In this document: piece by piece, positions 53,966-62,883 of the stretch
How positions within the stretch are numbered: the first letter of the stretch is position 1
Layout: every line of letters begins with the position of its first letter
From: Fictibacillus solisalsi
GTDB lineage: Bacteria > Bacillota > Bacilli > Bacillales > Fictibacillaceae
Direction of reading: 5' to 3'
DNA length: 64,000 bases
NCBI RefSeq assembly: GCF_900103485.1
Contig: NZ_FNHW01000001.1
Location: 2,377,057-2,441,056, forward strand
Notes under the pieces: generated by a model
The model's database searches: none
Seen by the model: only the letters and a program-made list of their open reading frames with translations
What the model was told of the DNA's origin: nothing
Made by a program: the position numbers and the translations under genes

Positions 53966-54137
53966 CAGAATTCCCCTTCCCTTGCCTCGTCTGAATTTTT
54001 TACTATGATATGTTGGCGGGTATCATTCTATTCACTATGTCATGGCCTTCCTGAGCCTTTTTTTCTCCTGATAGGATACTTGTCCCTGTCTATGAGACAA
54101 GGGGCTGAATATAGTATTTCGAAAGGGGTGAAATAAT

Positions 54138-54767
54138 ATGTCAAGAAGAAGAAGTGATTCCTCAAGCAGAAACCGGCGCAGCTCTTCCTCAAGCAGCAGC
54201 TCAAGCTCTGCCCGTTTCGAGTTTGAAATTGAATCATCATCAAGCAGTTCTCGGACCTCCAGCAGTTCACGTGGTCGACAGAGGGCACAGAATCGACGAA
54301 ACCGAAACCGAAATCGTCGTCAGGTTCAGATTGTTCAATGTAATTGCGGCGGCTCTCGACCCTCCAATGAAAATCCGGTGATGGGAGCTATGAATCAACG
54401 GCCAACGCAAGTCACTCAAAATTGCAACTGTGGCGGCTCAAGACCTACCAATGAATATCCGGTGATGGGAGCAATGAATGAGCGTCCAACACAAATTACT
54501 CAAAACTGTAATTGTGGAAGGCCTTCCAATGAAAGTCCGGCTCAAAACCGGCGGCCAAGCTGCCGACGCTTCTGTGAAAACGTTTGCCGTTCACAATTCG
54601 GCAGTCGCCGAAGGCAATGTATCCAGGATTGTCTTGCCTGCCGTGGCAATACAATGGGTGAGATGGATGACAATGATTGCGACTGGAGAAGTCCTGGCCC
54701 GCGAGGCGATGTAATGGGTGTTCAAAGCGACATGAATGACGGCCATTACTGGGATTTTGATTATTAA
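54138..54767 (+). CDS. Arg/Ser-rich repeat protein, putative spore coat/exosporium protein
   Basis: 209 residues, AAAGGGGTG 9 nt before ATG. N-terminal 60 residues are Arg plus poly-Ser (MSRRRSDSSSRNRR), then an Arg/Asn tract, then nearly identical repeats built on NCNCGGSRPTNEYPVMGAMN (three copies, the third shortened), a Cys-rich block CRRFCENVCRSQFGSRRR and an acidic tail ending DGHYWDFDY. Low complexity, Cys and repeats fit a cross-linked spore-surface protein; the poly-Ser/Arg part resembles CotH-kinase substrates. Not assigned to a named family. Confidence 0.8.
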   Translation: MSRRRSDSSSRNRRSSSSSSSSSSARFEFEIESSSSSSRTSSSSRGRQRAQNRRNRNRNRRQVQIVQCNCGGSRPSNENPVMGAMNQRPTQVTQNCNCGGSRPTNEYPVMGAMNERPTQITQNCNCGRPSNESPAQNRRPSCRRFCENVCRSQFGSRRRQCIQDCLACRGNTMGEMDDNDCDWRSPGPRGDVMGVQSDMNDGHYWDFDY

Positions 54768-54779
54768 TTGAATTAACCC

Positions 54780-54822
54780 AAAAATTCCACTGCCCGCTAA
54801 AGGCAGTGGAATTTTTTTTGGT
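54780..54822 (+). terminator. Terminator of the Arg/Ser-rich gene
   Basis: AAAATTCCACTGCC with GGCAGTGGAATTTTTTTT. Confidence 0.9.
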
Positions 54823-54884
54823 AGGATAGTTTCTATCAAACGCGGGCATTCTTTTGGTATAACCAAATGGAGGTGCATACATAT

Positions 54885-55028
54885 ATGAGAGCATTTGACC
54901 TGGCTCACTTAACAAGTGAACAAAAAGCAAAATTGGATGCCATGGAAAAGGAATTGGATGTCGTGCTGATCGCCTGGGATCAAAAAGAACAAAAAAATTC
55001 TCAGGAAAATATGAATTATGATATTTAG
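54885..55028 (+). CDS. 47-residue small protein, function unknown
   Basis: GGAGGTG 8 nt before ATG, stop TAG 55026-55028, terminator 3 bases later. MRAFDLAHLTSEQKAKLDAM then EKELDVVLIAWD: an amphipathic helix-rich peptide with an acidic/basic tail. Family not recognised. Confidence 0.72.
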   Translation: MRAFDLAHLTSEQKAKLDAMEKELDVVLIAWDQKEQKNSQENMNYDI

Positions 55029-55030
55029 TC

Positions 55031-55062
55031 AAAAAAGCTCTTCCGTGTCGGAAGAGCTTTTT
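55031..55062 (+). terminator. Terminator of the 47-residue gene
   Basis: AAAGCTCTTCC, loop GTGTC, GGAAGAGCTTTTT; also usable on the minus strand. Confidence 0.88.
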
Positions 55063-55077
55063 AACGAGTAAACCCCT

Positions 55078-56028
55078 TTAGGAGGCTGCCTTGGAAACCC
55101 GGAATGTGACAGGCTTCATGTTTTTTTCAATTCTCTTCATCGTATATCCATTTTTCTTTAAATAATCCAGCAGCTGGGGCAGATTTTCGAGCGTTTCTTT
55201 CCGTTCATGCATTAATATGACAATCGGCTCGGTACGGTGCTCCATTTTTTTTAATTGGCTGATTGAATTCTTCACATATTGCGGGCTTCGATATGACCAG
55301 TCCATGCTGTCAATCGTCCAGTCCCAGAGCTCATATCCTTTGTCTTTGACCGCCTTCTGGTAATCCGGCTTCATGTATGGAGCACTTCCGTACGGCGTTC
55401 GGATCAGCGCTGTTCTTTTGCCGGTAATCTTTTGGAGTGCCTGGTTGGCCTGATCCATTTCCCGAACGACGGTTTTCTTCGAGCGATAAATCTTTTTGGC
55501 ATCATGAGAAACTCCATGCAGCCCCAGACTATGTCCTTCCCGGTTCATCCGTTTCACTTGATCCTGAAACTGCAGCATATTGGGTTCAAGCATAAAGAAG
55601 GTTGCTTTCACTTGATATTTCTTGAGCACATCCATAATACCGTTTGAAACCCTTGACGGACCATCATCAAAGGTTAAATATACCGTTTTCGCCTGGTTTT
55701 GCCCGGTCGCCGTTTTTTTATGGACCGGTACTGCATCTGCGGCTTTTTCCTTGGTCTTTTTTTGTTTTTCCGAAACTCTTTTTGAAGAAACTTTGGAAGT
55801 TACTTTCTTTTCTTTATCGTTTTGTTTTGAAGCTCCCTTTAGTTTTGGATCGTATTTTTCCTTCTGAATCTTCTCGGTATAATGCTTCTCCTCCAAAGTG
55901 GTTGCTTTAATCTTATTGGCATGCCATGAACCAAAAATAAAAACCAGACCAATCACGGCCAAAACCAACAGAACCGCAGCTTCTCTTTTTCCTGCATTTT
56001 TTCTTGCTTCCCCTATGTAACCTTTCAC
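55078..56028 (-). CDS. Membrane-anchored polysaccharide deacetylase (NodB domain)
   Basis: 316 residues. N-terminal membrane helix (about 17-38), a Lys/Glu-rich linker to about residue 105, then NodB motifs: TFDDGPS, LGLHGVSHD (metal His pair), RTPYGSAPY, DWTIDSMDW and VILMHERKE. Acts outside the membrane, removing acetyl groups from peptidoglycan or another GlcNAc polymer (PgdA/YheN type). Confidence 0.9.
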   Translation of the reverse strand: MKGYIGEARKNAGKREAAVLLVLAVIGLVFIFGSWHANKIKATTLEEKHYTEKIQKEKYDPKLKGASKQNDKEKKVTSKVSSKRVSEKQKKTKEKAADAVPVHKKTATGQNQAKTVYLTFDDGPSRVSNGIMDVLKKYQVKATFFMLEPNMLQFQDQVKRMNREGHSLGLHGVSHDAKKIYRSKKTVVREMDQANQALQKITGKRTALIRTPYGSAPYMKPDYQKAVKDKGYELWDWTIDSMDWSYRSPQYVKNSISQLKKMEHRTEPIVILMHERKETLENLPQLLDYLKKNGYTMKRIEKNMKPVTFRVSKAAS

Positions 56029-56161
56029 CCTACCATCACCTTATCTTTACAAAACGTTTATACCCTTTAAGTATAACGGATTTTTTGTAAAAAAAGGTAA
56101 AAAAATAGGAAATTTTATGAAAAAATAACGAATTTTGTTGACAATCTTTGGTTACCCTGCA

Positions 56162-56410
56162 CTACTCTTGCTGATCTGGCGGCAAAAAGGATAGCACTTC
56201 TTTTACGATGGCATTGATTTTGTCATCAATAAAGTCACTTCCATATTTAGTTTTTGCTTTTTCGATTTCTTCCTGAACCTCCTTTTCAAAATTGATCAGA
56301 GGGATGTCATCCTCTGCTTCGTTATAGAGATCAATCATGGCCTCCAGCCCTTCTTGCATGCGATCAATGGCATCACTGTACAGCTTCTTGCTTTTTTTAT
56401 TTAGCTTCAT
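56162..56410 (-). CDS. Hypothetical helical protein, 82 residues
   Basis: ATG 56410 has AGGTGATAAC before it. MKLNKKSKKLYSDAIDRMQE, charged and helical throughout, ending FLPPDQQE. No motif or family recognised. Confidence 0.65.
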   Translation of the reverse strand: MKLNKKSKKLYSDAIDRMQEGLEAMIDLYNEAEDDIPLINFEKEVQEEIEKAKTKYGSDFIDDKINAIVKEVLSFLPPDQQE

Positions 56411-56477
56411 GTTATCACCTGTTCTCATTATCTCCTTTTTTCCCCGCCTAAATCCTATTTTATAGACAGGTACCCTT

Positions 56478-56505
56478 ACAGATTGTTAGCACCCGTCATA
56501 AATTA
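56478..56505 (+). promoter_or_regulatory. Sigma-K promoter of the CotD-like gene
   Basis: AC (56478-56479), 17-nt spacer, CATAAATTA (56497-56505): the sigma-K consensus AC-N16/17-CATAnnnTA. Late mother-cell expression fits a coat gene. Confidence 0.7.
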
Positions 56506-56555
56506 GGGAGTGAAGCAACAGTCAATAATGAAAGAGAAAAAGGAGAGAGCGCATT

Positions 56556-56783
56556 ATGTATTACGGCTATGGCTGCTACCGCCCGCAGGTCATTGTTCAC
56601 CCCACCCAGTGTTGTGTTCAGCAGTATTATCATACGGAAGAGGTTATCCACGTTCATCCTGTACAAATTCAGCATGTGAACCACGTCTGTTACCAGCATG
56701 TTCATGAATATCCTGTTTCCGAATACGAGACCTGTCAGGTTTATCATCAGAACATCTCCTGTGGTGCACCCCCTTGCTGCTAG
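56556..56783 (+). CDS. cotD: Spore coat protein, CotD family
   Basis: 75 residues, His-, Cys- and Tyr-rich. IVHPTQCCVQQYYHTEEVI, HPVQIQHVNHVCYQHVHEYP and the CC end match CotD. AAAGGAGAG precedes ATG. An inner spore coat protein; own sigma-K promoter and terminator. Confidence 0.9.
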   Translation: MYYGYGCYRPQVIVHPTQCCVQQYYHTEEVIHVHPVQIQHVNHVCYQHVHEYPVSEYETCQVYHQNISCGAPPCC

Positions 56784-56793
56784 ACCCGGTTTT

Positions 56794-56826
56794 AGCCTGC
56801 ATGCCAAAAGAGCATGCAGGCTTTTT
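56794..56826 (+). terminator. Terminator of cotD
   Basis: AGCCTGCATGC with GCATGCAGGCTTTTT. Confidence 0.92.
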
Positions 56827-56971
56827 ACATAATTCTGTTTGAAACCCGCTTCAAGGCATGATATATTGATTTCTGGATTCGTGAGCCGTTTATTTTCATT
56901 ATCATACACATGCAGCCAACCCTGTGCGGTTGGTTTCTTTGCTTGAATTTTTTTATTTAGGGGGTTTTACG

Positions 56972-57817
56972 ATGAACAGCACTGTAAAAGAGTTCACTCT
57001 CATTATTATTGGATCCTTTTTTTTCGCTCTCGGCGTGAACTGCTTTGCCATACCAAATGAACTTGGAGAAGGGGGAGTCACCGGTGTCTCCATGATTTTT
57101 TACTATCTTTTCTCCTGGTCGCCCAGTTATACGAACTTCATCATGAACGGAATTTTATTAATGATCGGCTATCGCCTGCTCAATAAGCGGGTAACAATCT
57201 ACACCGTTTTTTGCATTGTGTTTACTTCTGTATTTCTTCACCTGACTGAAGGTTGGGGTTCACCCGTTAAGGATACAATTCTAGGCACCGTTTTTGCCGG
57301 AATCTTTATCGGAATCGGGCTTGGTTTGGTGCTTCGTTCTGGAGGAACCACCGGAGGGTCAACCATCCTGGCACGGATGGCCAACCAATATTTTGGCTGG
57401 AGCATCAGCGGGGCTATGCTTGGCATCGACCTGTTGGTAGTCATGAGCTCTTATTTTGTTATCGGAGCGCAAAATACAATGTACACAGTGATTTCCATTT
57501 ATATTTCCACAAAGGTTCTTGATTATATTATTGAGGGCTTCGATACACGAAAAGCGGTCACGATCATCTCTCAGCATGCGGAGCAAATTGCCCAAAAGGT
57601 GAACAACGATATGAACCGGGGCGTAACGGTTTTTTCTGCCCATGGCAGTTATACGAAGCAATCAAAGGAGATTTTATACGTAGTCATCAATAAACAGGAA
57701 TTGTTTCAACTGAAAAAGATCGTTCAAAAAATGGATGAAAAAGCGTTTGTGGTCGTCCATGATGTCAGGGATGTTTTCGGTGAAGGGTTTACGTTCCCGA
57801 AAACAGAAGCTTCATAA
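56972..57817 (+). CDS. YitT family membrane protein (DUF2179)
   Basis: 281 residues from ATG 56972 (AGGGGG 8 nt upstream); the frame is open to 56924 but that part carries a hairpin (CCAACC/GGTTGG). Five to six membrane helices (NCFAIPNELGEGGVTGVSMI is the family hallmark) followed by the cytoplasmic DUF2179 domain (about 215-275). Function unknown; several copies are usual in bacilli. Confidence 0.9.
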   Translation: MNSTVKEFTLIIIGSFFFALGVNCFAIPNELGEGGVTGVSMIFYYLFSWSPSYTNFIMNGILLMIGYRLLNKRVTIYTVFCIVFTSVFLHLTEGWGSPVKDTILGTVFAGIFIGIGLGLVLRSGGTTGGSTILARMANQYFGWSISGAMLGIDLLVVMSSYFVIGAQNTMYTVISIYISTKVLDYIIEGFDTRKAVTIISQHAEQIAQKVNNDMNRGVTVFSAHGSYTKQSKEILYVVINKQELFQLKKIVQKMDEKAFVVVHDVRDVFGEGFTFPKTEAS

Positions 57818-57819
57818 AC

Positions 57820-57873
57820 AAAAAAAGGTCTGCCGTCACGCCCAAATAGGTTACGCCGGCAGGCCTTTTTATT
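57820..57873. terminator. Bidirectional terminator
   Basis: AAAAAGGTCTGCCG with CGGCAGGCCTTTTT between converging genes. Confidence 0.88.
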
Positions 57874-57874
57874 T

Positions 57875-58741
57875 TTACACCAATGCTTGTTTAAGGACAA
57901 ACTCCCGAATGGCATGAGCTACACCATCAGCATCGTTCTCAAGGGTGGTATAATGGCAGATTTCCTTAATTTCAGGAAGTGCATTTCCCATGGCAATAGC
58001 CATACCTGCTGTTTTCATCATGGGCCAGTCGTTCATATTGTCTCCGATAGCAACAGTGTTGTCTTGCTGAATTCCAAAGTGGTCAGCCATACCCAGTATC
58101 CCGTTGCCTTTGTTTGCCTTTTCATCGTTAATTTCAAGGTTGTGCTGAGCAGAACTCGTTACAGACAAACCTTCAAACTGTTTAGCAAAACGGAAGATTT
58201 CTTCCAGCTTTTTCTCGGAGTAAGAGAACGGAAGGATTTTATTGACGGTGAGGCCTTCTGTCCAGATGGACTGAAAAGAATCAATGGAAATCTGACCGAA
58301 TTGCTTTAAATAACCTTGAGCTGCATCCCACAATTCTTCTGCATGTAATTCCGGATTGGCTGATTTCGCCATATCGATTTCCACCTGAATTCCCTCCTGA
58401 CCGAATTCCGGGGTATGGATCCCTTTATTGGTATGAAGATGGTAAAAAACCTGAAGTTCCTCAAGCTTCGTTAGAATGGAAGCAGCATGTTCCTTATGAA
58501 GCGGATGGTGGTCCACCACCTTGCCATCAGCGTAAAGAACTGCTCCATTCGCACCGATGACTGGACATTCTACGTCCGCTTCCTGAAGCAGATTCATCAC
58601 ATCTTCCACTGCACGTCCTGTACAAATTGAAACAACATGCCCCATCTCCTGGGCTTCTTTTATGGCCAGCGCATTTTCATGACTGATTGAACCCTTTTTG
58701 TTCAACAATGTACCATCCAAATCGATTGCAATTAATTTCAT
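57875..58741 (-). CDS. Cof-type HAD-IIB hydrolase
   Basis: 288 residues. DLDGTLLN (nucleophile Asp), ISICTGRAV, and AIGDNMNDWPMMKTAGMAIAM at the C-terminus define the Cof/YkrA sugar-phosphatase group. 14 bases after a DeoR regulator gene, so probably one operon for dephosphorylation of a sugar phosphate. Confidence 0.92.
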   Translation of the reverse strand: MKLIAIDLDGTLLNKKGSISHENALAIKEAQEMGHVVSICTGRAVEDVMNLLQEADVECPVIGANGAVLYADGKVVDHHPLHKEHAASILTKLEELQVFYHLHTNKGIHTPEFGQEGIQVEIDMAKSANPELHAEELWDAAQGYLKQFGQISIDSFQSIWTEGLTVNKILPFSYSEKKLEEIFRFAKQFEGLSVTSSAQHNLEINDEKANKGNGILGMADHFGIQQDNTVAIGDNMNDWPMMKTAGMAIAMGNALPEIKEICHYTTLENDADGVAHAIREFVLKQALV

Positions 58742-58755
58742 AACTTCCTCCTTTT

Positions 58756-59511
58756 TTATAGTACGATGATTTCGATTTCAAACTGATCCAGCTGTTTTTT
58801 CAGTTTTGGCTCCATTTCCTGATCTGTTACCAGGATGTCGATCTTGTTCCACCCGCATACTTTTTGAAAATAGGTTCGGTTGAACTTAGAAGAATCAGCA
58901 AGCAGTATGACTTGGTCCGAGCGGCTGATCATTTCTTTCAGCAAAAACCCTTCTTCTTCAAAAGGAATGGTCAAGCCATCAGAAGAAATACCGCAAGCTC
59001 CCAAAAACAGCTTGTTTACTTTAAAATCCAACAGATGCTGTATGGTTCTTGATCCATAGATCGAACGATGGCTGTTATTGAGCAGCCCTCCAAGCAAATG
59101 AATGAAAATATCTTCTTTTTTGGATAAAATCCCTGCTATATCTATCGAATTTGTGACAACCACGTTGTCTTTTGTTTGAATATTTTCTGCTAAAAATTGA
59201 ACGGTGGTAGAGGCATCCAATAAAAGATGGTCGCCATCCAAAATCAAGCCAGCCGCATATTTACCGATACGCTTCTTTTCCTCAGAAGCTTTCTGCAGCC
59301 GCTCATCATAATTAGACACATCATGAAAAAGGGTTGGTGACTTTGCCCCACCGCGAAGCCGTATAATTTTCCCCTCTTCCTCCAGTTTCACCAGGTCGCG
59401 TCTGGCGGTATCCCGTGAGACATTATTCATGGAGCAGATGGTTTCCATATCGACCCTTTCGTGCTCTTTTAGGTAATGCAGAATTGCTTCCATGCGTTCA
59501 TCCTGATACAT
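58756..59511 (-). CDS. DeoR/GlpR family transcriptional regulator
   Basis: 251 residues. Helix-turn-helix RVDMETICSMNNVSRDTARR at 17-38 and DeoR C-terminal sensor (SNDERLQKASEE-type region, LLDASTTVQFLAENI, ACGISSDGLTIPF). AAGGGGG lies before ATG. Likely represses itself and the HAD gene in response to a sugar phosphate. Confidence 0.92.
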   Translation of the reverse strand: MYQDERMEAILHYLKEHERVDMETICSMNNVSRDTARRDLVKLEEEGKIIRLRGGAKSPTLFHDVSNYDERLQKASEEKKRIGKYAAGLILDGDHLLLDASTTVQFLAENIQTKDNVVVTNSIDIAGILSKKEDIFIHLLGGLLNNSHRSIYGSRTIQHLLDFKVNKLFLGACGISSDGLTIPFEEEGFLLKEMISRSDQVILLADSSKFNRTYFQKVCGWNKIDILVTDQEMEPKLKKQLDQFEIEIIVL

Positions 59512-59523
59512 GTCTCATTCCCC

Positions 59524-59564
59524 CTTACTTAAGTAAGTATAAGTAATATTAAGCAATTCTGCAA
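59524..59564 (-). promoter_or_regulatory. Promoter and palindromic operator of the DeoR-HAD operon
   Basis: Minus strand TTGCAG (59564-59559), 17-nt spacer, TATACT (59541-59536). The perfect 14-bp palindrome CTTACTTAAGTAAG (59524-59537) covers the start region. Confidence 0.65.
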
Positions 59565-59583
59565 TGAAATATGCATATCTTTA

Positions 59584-59626
59584 CAAAAAATAAGCAAAAG
59601 TAAGGAAAACTTCCCACCTTTGCTTA
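59584..59626 (-). terminator. Terminator of the NADPH-FMN reductase-like gene
   Basis: Minus strand AAGCAAAGGT with ACTTTTGCTT then ATTTTTTG. Confidence 0.75.
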
Positions 59627-59639
59627 AAAACAACTTAAC

Positions 59640-60179
59640 TTATTTTAGAAACGTTTCGTTCCAGCGTTTCGCTTCAGCAAGTGCCCTTTCATCTTTTAAA
59701 ATATCGTATGGTGCATTGGCTGCTCCAATGATGTAGTCAGCAAATGAAACACCCATAAAGCTGAATATGTATTGAAATTGCTGAATTAAAGGCAGTGCCT
59801 TTATTCTCGGCTGATCCCCGCCACAGGTAATTACATAGGCCGTCTTTTGGCTCATCTCTTTTTTAAAAGCAAAACGGTCATCACGTAAACTCTGGGACCA
59901 CCGATCCACAAAATTCTTCATAAGGCCGGACATCCCGTACCAATATACAGGTGTGGCAAAAATCAGGACATCATGCCCAAGTACAGTATCGATCACGTTC
60001 TCATAATCATCAGTGACGGGTTGAAAGCCGCCTTCTGCATGCCTCAAGTCATCGATGGGTATGATCTGTTTTTCTTTTAAAATAATCGGTGTGTAGTCTA
60101 TCCCTTTAAGTGCCAGCTTGGTTAACTGCTGTGTGTTTCCTCCCGCTCTCGAACTCCCGATAATTGCTGCAATTTTCAT
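59640..60179 (-). CDS. NAD(P)H-dependent flavin oxidoreductase (flavodoxin-like fold)
   Basis: 179 residues. IIGSSRAGGNTQQLT is the phosphate-binding loop for FMN, FATPVYWYGMSGLMKNFVDRW the second flavin loop. Quinone or FMN reductase of the NADPH_red family; substrate unknown. Confidence 0.87.
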   Translation of the reverse strand: MKIAAIIGSSRAGGNTQQLTKLALKGIDYTPIILKEKQIIPIDDLRHAEGGFQPVTDDYENVIDTVLGHDVLIFATPVYWYGMSGLMKNFVDRWSQSLRDDRFAFKKEMSQKTAYVITCGGDQPRIKALPLIQQFQYIFSFMGVSFADYIIGAANAPYDILKDERALAEAKRWNETFLK

Positions 60180-60251
60180 CGTTTACCCCCTGTTGTCTTT
60201 CTATGTGAATCATAATGCATCCTCCGATTTTTTTCCCAGCAACCGGCTCAG

Positions 60252-60551
60252 TTAGCGAAAATGTTCCTTTTTTCTCAGTTTCTCCTTAAAAGCATGCCAT
60301 GAATTCTTCGATGACGAGTAGCTGCCGATTGCCGCATATCCATAAAAAAAGCCCATAAACACCCCTGCGATCAAATGATGGCGGTGGCTGTACAAAATGG
60401 AAAGAAGAAGGCCAAGCAAAAGCGCAACCGAGGGGATTAATGCCTTGGGAACAGGCGTTATCCATTTGATGATTTGTGTCAGCAGGAGAACCAGCGGCAC
60501 GGCAAGCACTCCATCCCAAACGTTTGTATGTATGACCGGAAAAACTTCCAT
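60252..60551 (-). CDS. Small membrane protein, 99 residues
   Basis: ATG 60551 is 7 nt after GAGAGG. Three hydrophobic segments (VLAVPLVLLLTQIIKWI, ALIPSVALLLGLLLSILY, LIAGVFMGFFYGYAAIG) and a basic C-terminus, a layout like small holins, but there is no phage context. Function unknown. Confidence 0.72.
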   Translation of the reverse strand: MEVFPVIHTNVWDGVLAVPLVLLLTQIIKWITPVPKALIPSVALLLGLLLSILYSHRHHLIAGVFMGFFYGYAAIGSYSSSKNSWHAFKEKLRKKEHFR

Positions 60552-60610
60552 GCGCATTCCTCTCTTTTAGCTGAATTACTCCAAGTATCACCATATTCAT
60601 GAACTTTTAT

Positions 60611-60659
60611 CATAAAATAAGAGGCAAAAACCCACTGTTCATGACAGATCGTTTTGCCT
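60611..60659 (-). terminator. Terminator of the MerR-family gene
   Basis: Minus strand AGGCAAAA with TTTTGCCT, then CTTATTTT. Confidence 0.7.
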
Positions 60660-60666
60660 CCTTTCA

Positions 60667-61092
60667 TTAAACGTTTAGCAAGCTGTCCACCTTTTGGATC
60701 AAATCCTTTAATTCTTCCTGAAAGGATTTCATTTTCTCCATCTTCTGCTGAAGCATCTTCTCCTGCTCTTTCAGTCCGTCAGCAATCTCTTCCAATTCCG
60801 ACTGCTGAATGGTTGTATCTTTCGTCGACTCGTATTGATCCTTATGTTCGAGCACCCGTTCTTTTATACTTAAGAAGTGCTGCAATTCCTGCAACGAAAA
60901 ACCGAGTACTTCCTTTGCATCAACCACTCGCTTTAATTGTTTGATGTCTTCATCGGTATACAGGCGCACTTGCCCGTCACTTCTCTCCGGAGGCTGAATC
61001 AGCCCGATCTCTTCGTAATAACGGATAGCACGCTTGGTAATTCCAGTAATTTTTGCTGCTTCATCAATTTTAATCCAGTTCACCCGACTCAC
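60667..61092 (-). CDS. MerR family transcriptional regulator
   Basis: 141 residues. Winged helix IDEAAKITGITKRAIRYYEE, then a long dimerisation coiled coil (about 80-138). No Cys for metal binding, so it senses something other than Hg/Cu type metals. It lies alone with its own dyad, so autoregulation is likely. Confidence 0.9.
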   Translation of the reverse strand: MSRVNWIKIDEAAKITGITKRAIRYYEEIGLIQPPERSDGQVRLYTDEDIKQLKRVVDAKEVLGFSLQELQHFLSIKERVLEHKDQYESTKDTTIQQSELEEIADGLKEQEKMLQQKMEKMKSFQEELKDLIQKVDSLLNV

Positions 61093-61104
61093 TCCCTTAT
61101 GAAA

Positions 61105-61134
61105 AGTATACCTTTACTATGACGCGAACGTCAA
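61105..61134 (-). promoter_or_regulatory. MerR-gene promoter with dyad operator
   Basis: TTGACG (61134-61129), 18-nt spacer, TATACT (61110-61105) on the minus strand, with the dyad TGACGTTCGCGTCA (61133-61120) inside the spacer. The long spacer and central dyad are typical for MerR control. Confidence 0.65.
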
Positions 61135-61172
61135 AGGTGCCGGTTGTGGGTAGGCAATTTATGAAAATAACA

Positions 61173-61200
61173 TAAAAAAACCGCCACAGAAGCGGCGGTC
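61173..61200 (-). terminator. Terminator of the serine hydrolase gene
   Basis: ACCGCC with GGCGGT around an 8-nt loop and a T-run on the minus strand. Confidence 0.85.
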
Positions 61201-61209
61201 TTACATTTC

Positions 61210-62883
61210 TTAATGATTTCGTTTCGTCCACTGGCTGTCGGTTACCTTTTTTGCGATTCCTTTCCCCAGTGCATCCTGTGCTTTCACGTCTTTAATATAC
61301 CAGCCTCTTCCGTTAACACTGGCATCTGTCGTATATAGAAAACGGACAAACTGTGTGCCAGCCGGCAAGGCGGTGGTTTGCATCTTCCAGCCGTTGCTTT
61401 TTCCTGTAAAGGAAGAAGCTGTTTTCTTCCAGTTGACACCATCTGCGGACGCTTCAACGGTTCCATTGTCGCTTCCTTTTTCAATCTCAAACCATGTTTC
61501 AAAGCTTACCTTTGAGGCTGGTTTATTTAATGCATAAACCAACGGCCGGGAAACCTTATCGCCATAGCCCGCAAACCAGGCTTTTTCTTGATTAGGCAGA
61601 GATACAGGAATAGCATCTGCTGCAGCACGTGCCACATCTCTGCGAACCGGATTAATCGATGGCATTGTTCGTGTTGGATGTACACGGTTGGTTAATGTTA
61701 AAACAATAGTCTGATTTTTGGGACTGACGACCATCGTAGTTCCGGTAAATCCGGTATGGCCAAGTGTGGCCGGGTCAGACAGGGCATCCATATACCACCC
61801 CTGATCCAATTCCCAGCCAAGTCCGTGAGAGTCGGAAGGGAATTGAGGAAGCTGATTCTCTTCCAGTAATTTGACAGTTGAAGGTTTTAAAATCCTTGTG
61901 TGGCCATATTTCCCATCTTGCAGGAACATATGGGCAAAGACGGCAAGGTCATGTGCCGAAGAAAAGACACCGGCATGTCCCGCCACCCCGTCCAGAGACC
62001 ATGCGTTTTCATCGTGTACTTCTCCCCACACCATGCCTCTGTTAATATAAGGTTCATATTCGGTTGCGGCAATTCTTGGCTTCAAATAAGCCGGAGGGTT
62101 GTACATCGTATCCTTCATCTTCAACGGGCCGGTTATGACTTCTTTCACATATTCATCCAGACGTTTACCGGAAAGCCGCTCGACCAGCACCCCGAGGGTA
62201 ATCATGTTCAAGTCACTGTATGTATAGGTAGTTCCAGGCGCATTTTTAAGCGGATAGGTTAAAATAATATGCAGCCGGTCTTCCCGGTTTGTTCCCATCT
62301 TGTAGACCGGGATAAACGGCTCGAAACCAGATGTATGTGTGAGAAGCTGGCGGATGGTCACCTTTTCTTTTCCGTTTTCCTTAAATTCAGGAATATATTT
62401 GTATACAGGATCATCCAGTTGAAATTTTCCTTGTTCGTACAGCTTCATGGCAGCCGTCGTTGTAAAAATTTTGCTGATAGAGGCTAAATCAAATATTGTA
62501 TCTTTCCTCATGGGAACCGGATGTTCCAACTCCGTGTACTGATCGTCGGTATAACGGGAAGCATAACCATAAGCATCCCACTTGGCAATGGCTCCTTTTC
62601 TCGCGATTAAAACCACCCCGCCGGGAAACATCTTTGTTTCCATCGCTTTATTCATGGTCGTGTCAATACTGTTCAACGCTTCCGGATAAAGCCCGGCACT
62701 TCTTGGTGTGCCATTGTGGATAACAGGTGATGAGGAGCCAGGATAATTCCAGTCACCCGGCTTAAAAAAGCTGATCGGGCTGCTTTGCTCTTGCTTGCCT
62801 TGGGCGAATACTGGTGTCCCTGCCGACAAAATCATACTCAGGCCAACGATCACTACAGCCGGCTGTTTCCATTTTTTCATCAT
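61210..62883 (-). CDS. Secreted serine hydrolase of the class C beta-lactamase/penicillin-binding family
   Basis: 557 residues. Signal peptide MMKKWKQPAVVIVGLSMILS ending near VFAQG. Catalytic motifs: SISK (FDLASISKIFTT), YSDLN for YxN, and HTG (LGHTGFTGTT). The C-terminal 100 residues form a jelly-roll-like domain (VSFETWFEIEKGSDNGTV). Family members cleave D-amino-acid peptide bonds or esters of the wall (AmpH/YbbE type); the target is unknown. Confidence 0.9.
   Translation of the reverse strand: MMKKWKQPAVVIVGLSMILSAGTPVFAQGKQEQSSPISFFKPGDWNYPGSSSPVIHNGTPRSAGLYPEALNSIDTTMNKAMETKMFPGGVVLIARKGAIAKWDAYGYASRYTDDQYTELEHPVPMRKDTIFDLASISKIFTTTAAMKLYEQGKFQLDDPVYKYIPEFKENGKEKVTIRQLLTHTSGFEPFIPVYKMGTNREDRLHIILTYPLKNAPGTTYTYSDLNMITLGVLVERLSGKRLDEYVKEVITGPLKMKDTMYNPPAYLKPRIAATEYEPYINRGMVWGEVHDENAWSLDGVAGHAGVFSSAHDLAVFAHMFLQDGKYGHTRILKPSTVKLLEENQLPQFPSDSHGLGWELDQGWYMDALSDPATLGHTGFTGTTMVVSPKNQTIVLTLTNRVHPTRTMPSINPVRRDVARAAADAIPVSLPNQEKAWFAGYGDKVSRPLVYALNKPASKVSFETWFEIEKGSDNGTVEASADGVNWKKTASSFTGKSNGWKMQTTALPAGTQFVRFLYTTDASVNGRGWYIKDVKAQDALGKGIAKKVTDSQWTKRNH

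Noticed and set aside
57359-57661. 100-codon minus-strand frame opposite the YitT gene
   Set aside because: Shadow frame; His/Asn composition follows the coding strand and there is no start signal.
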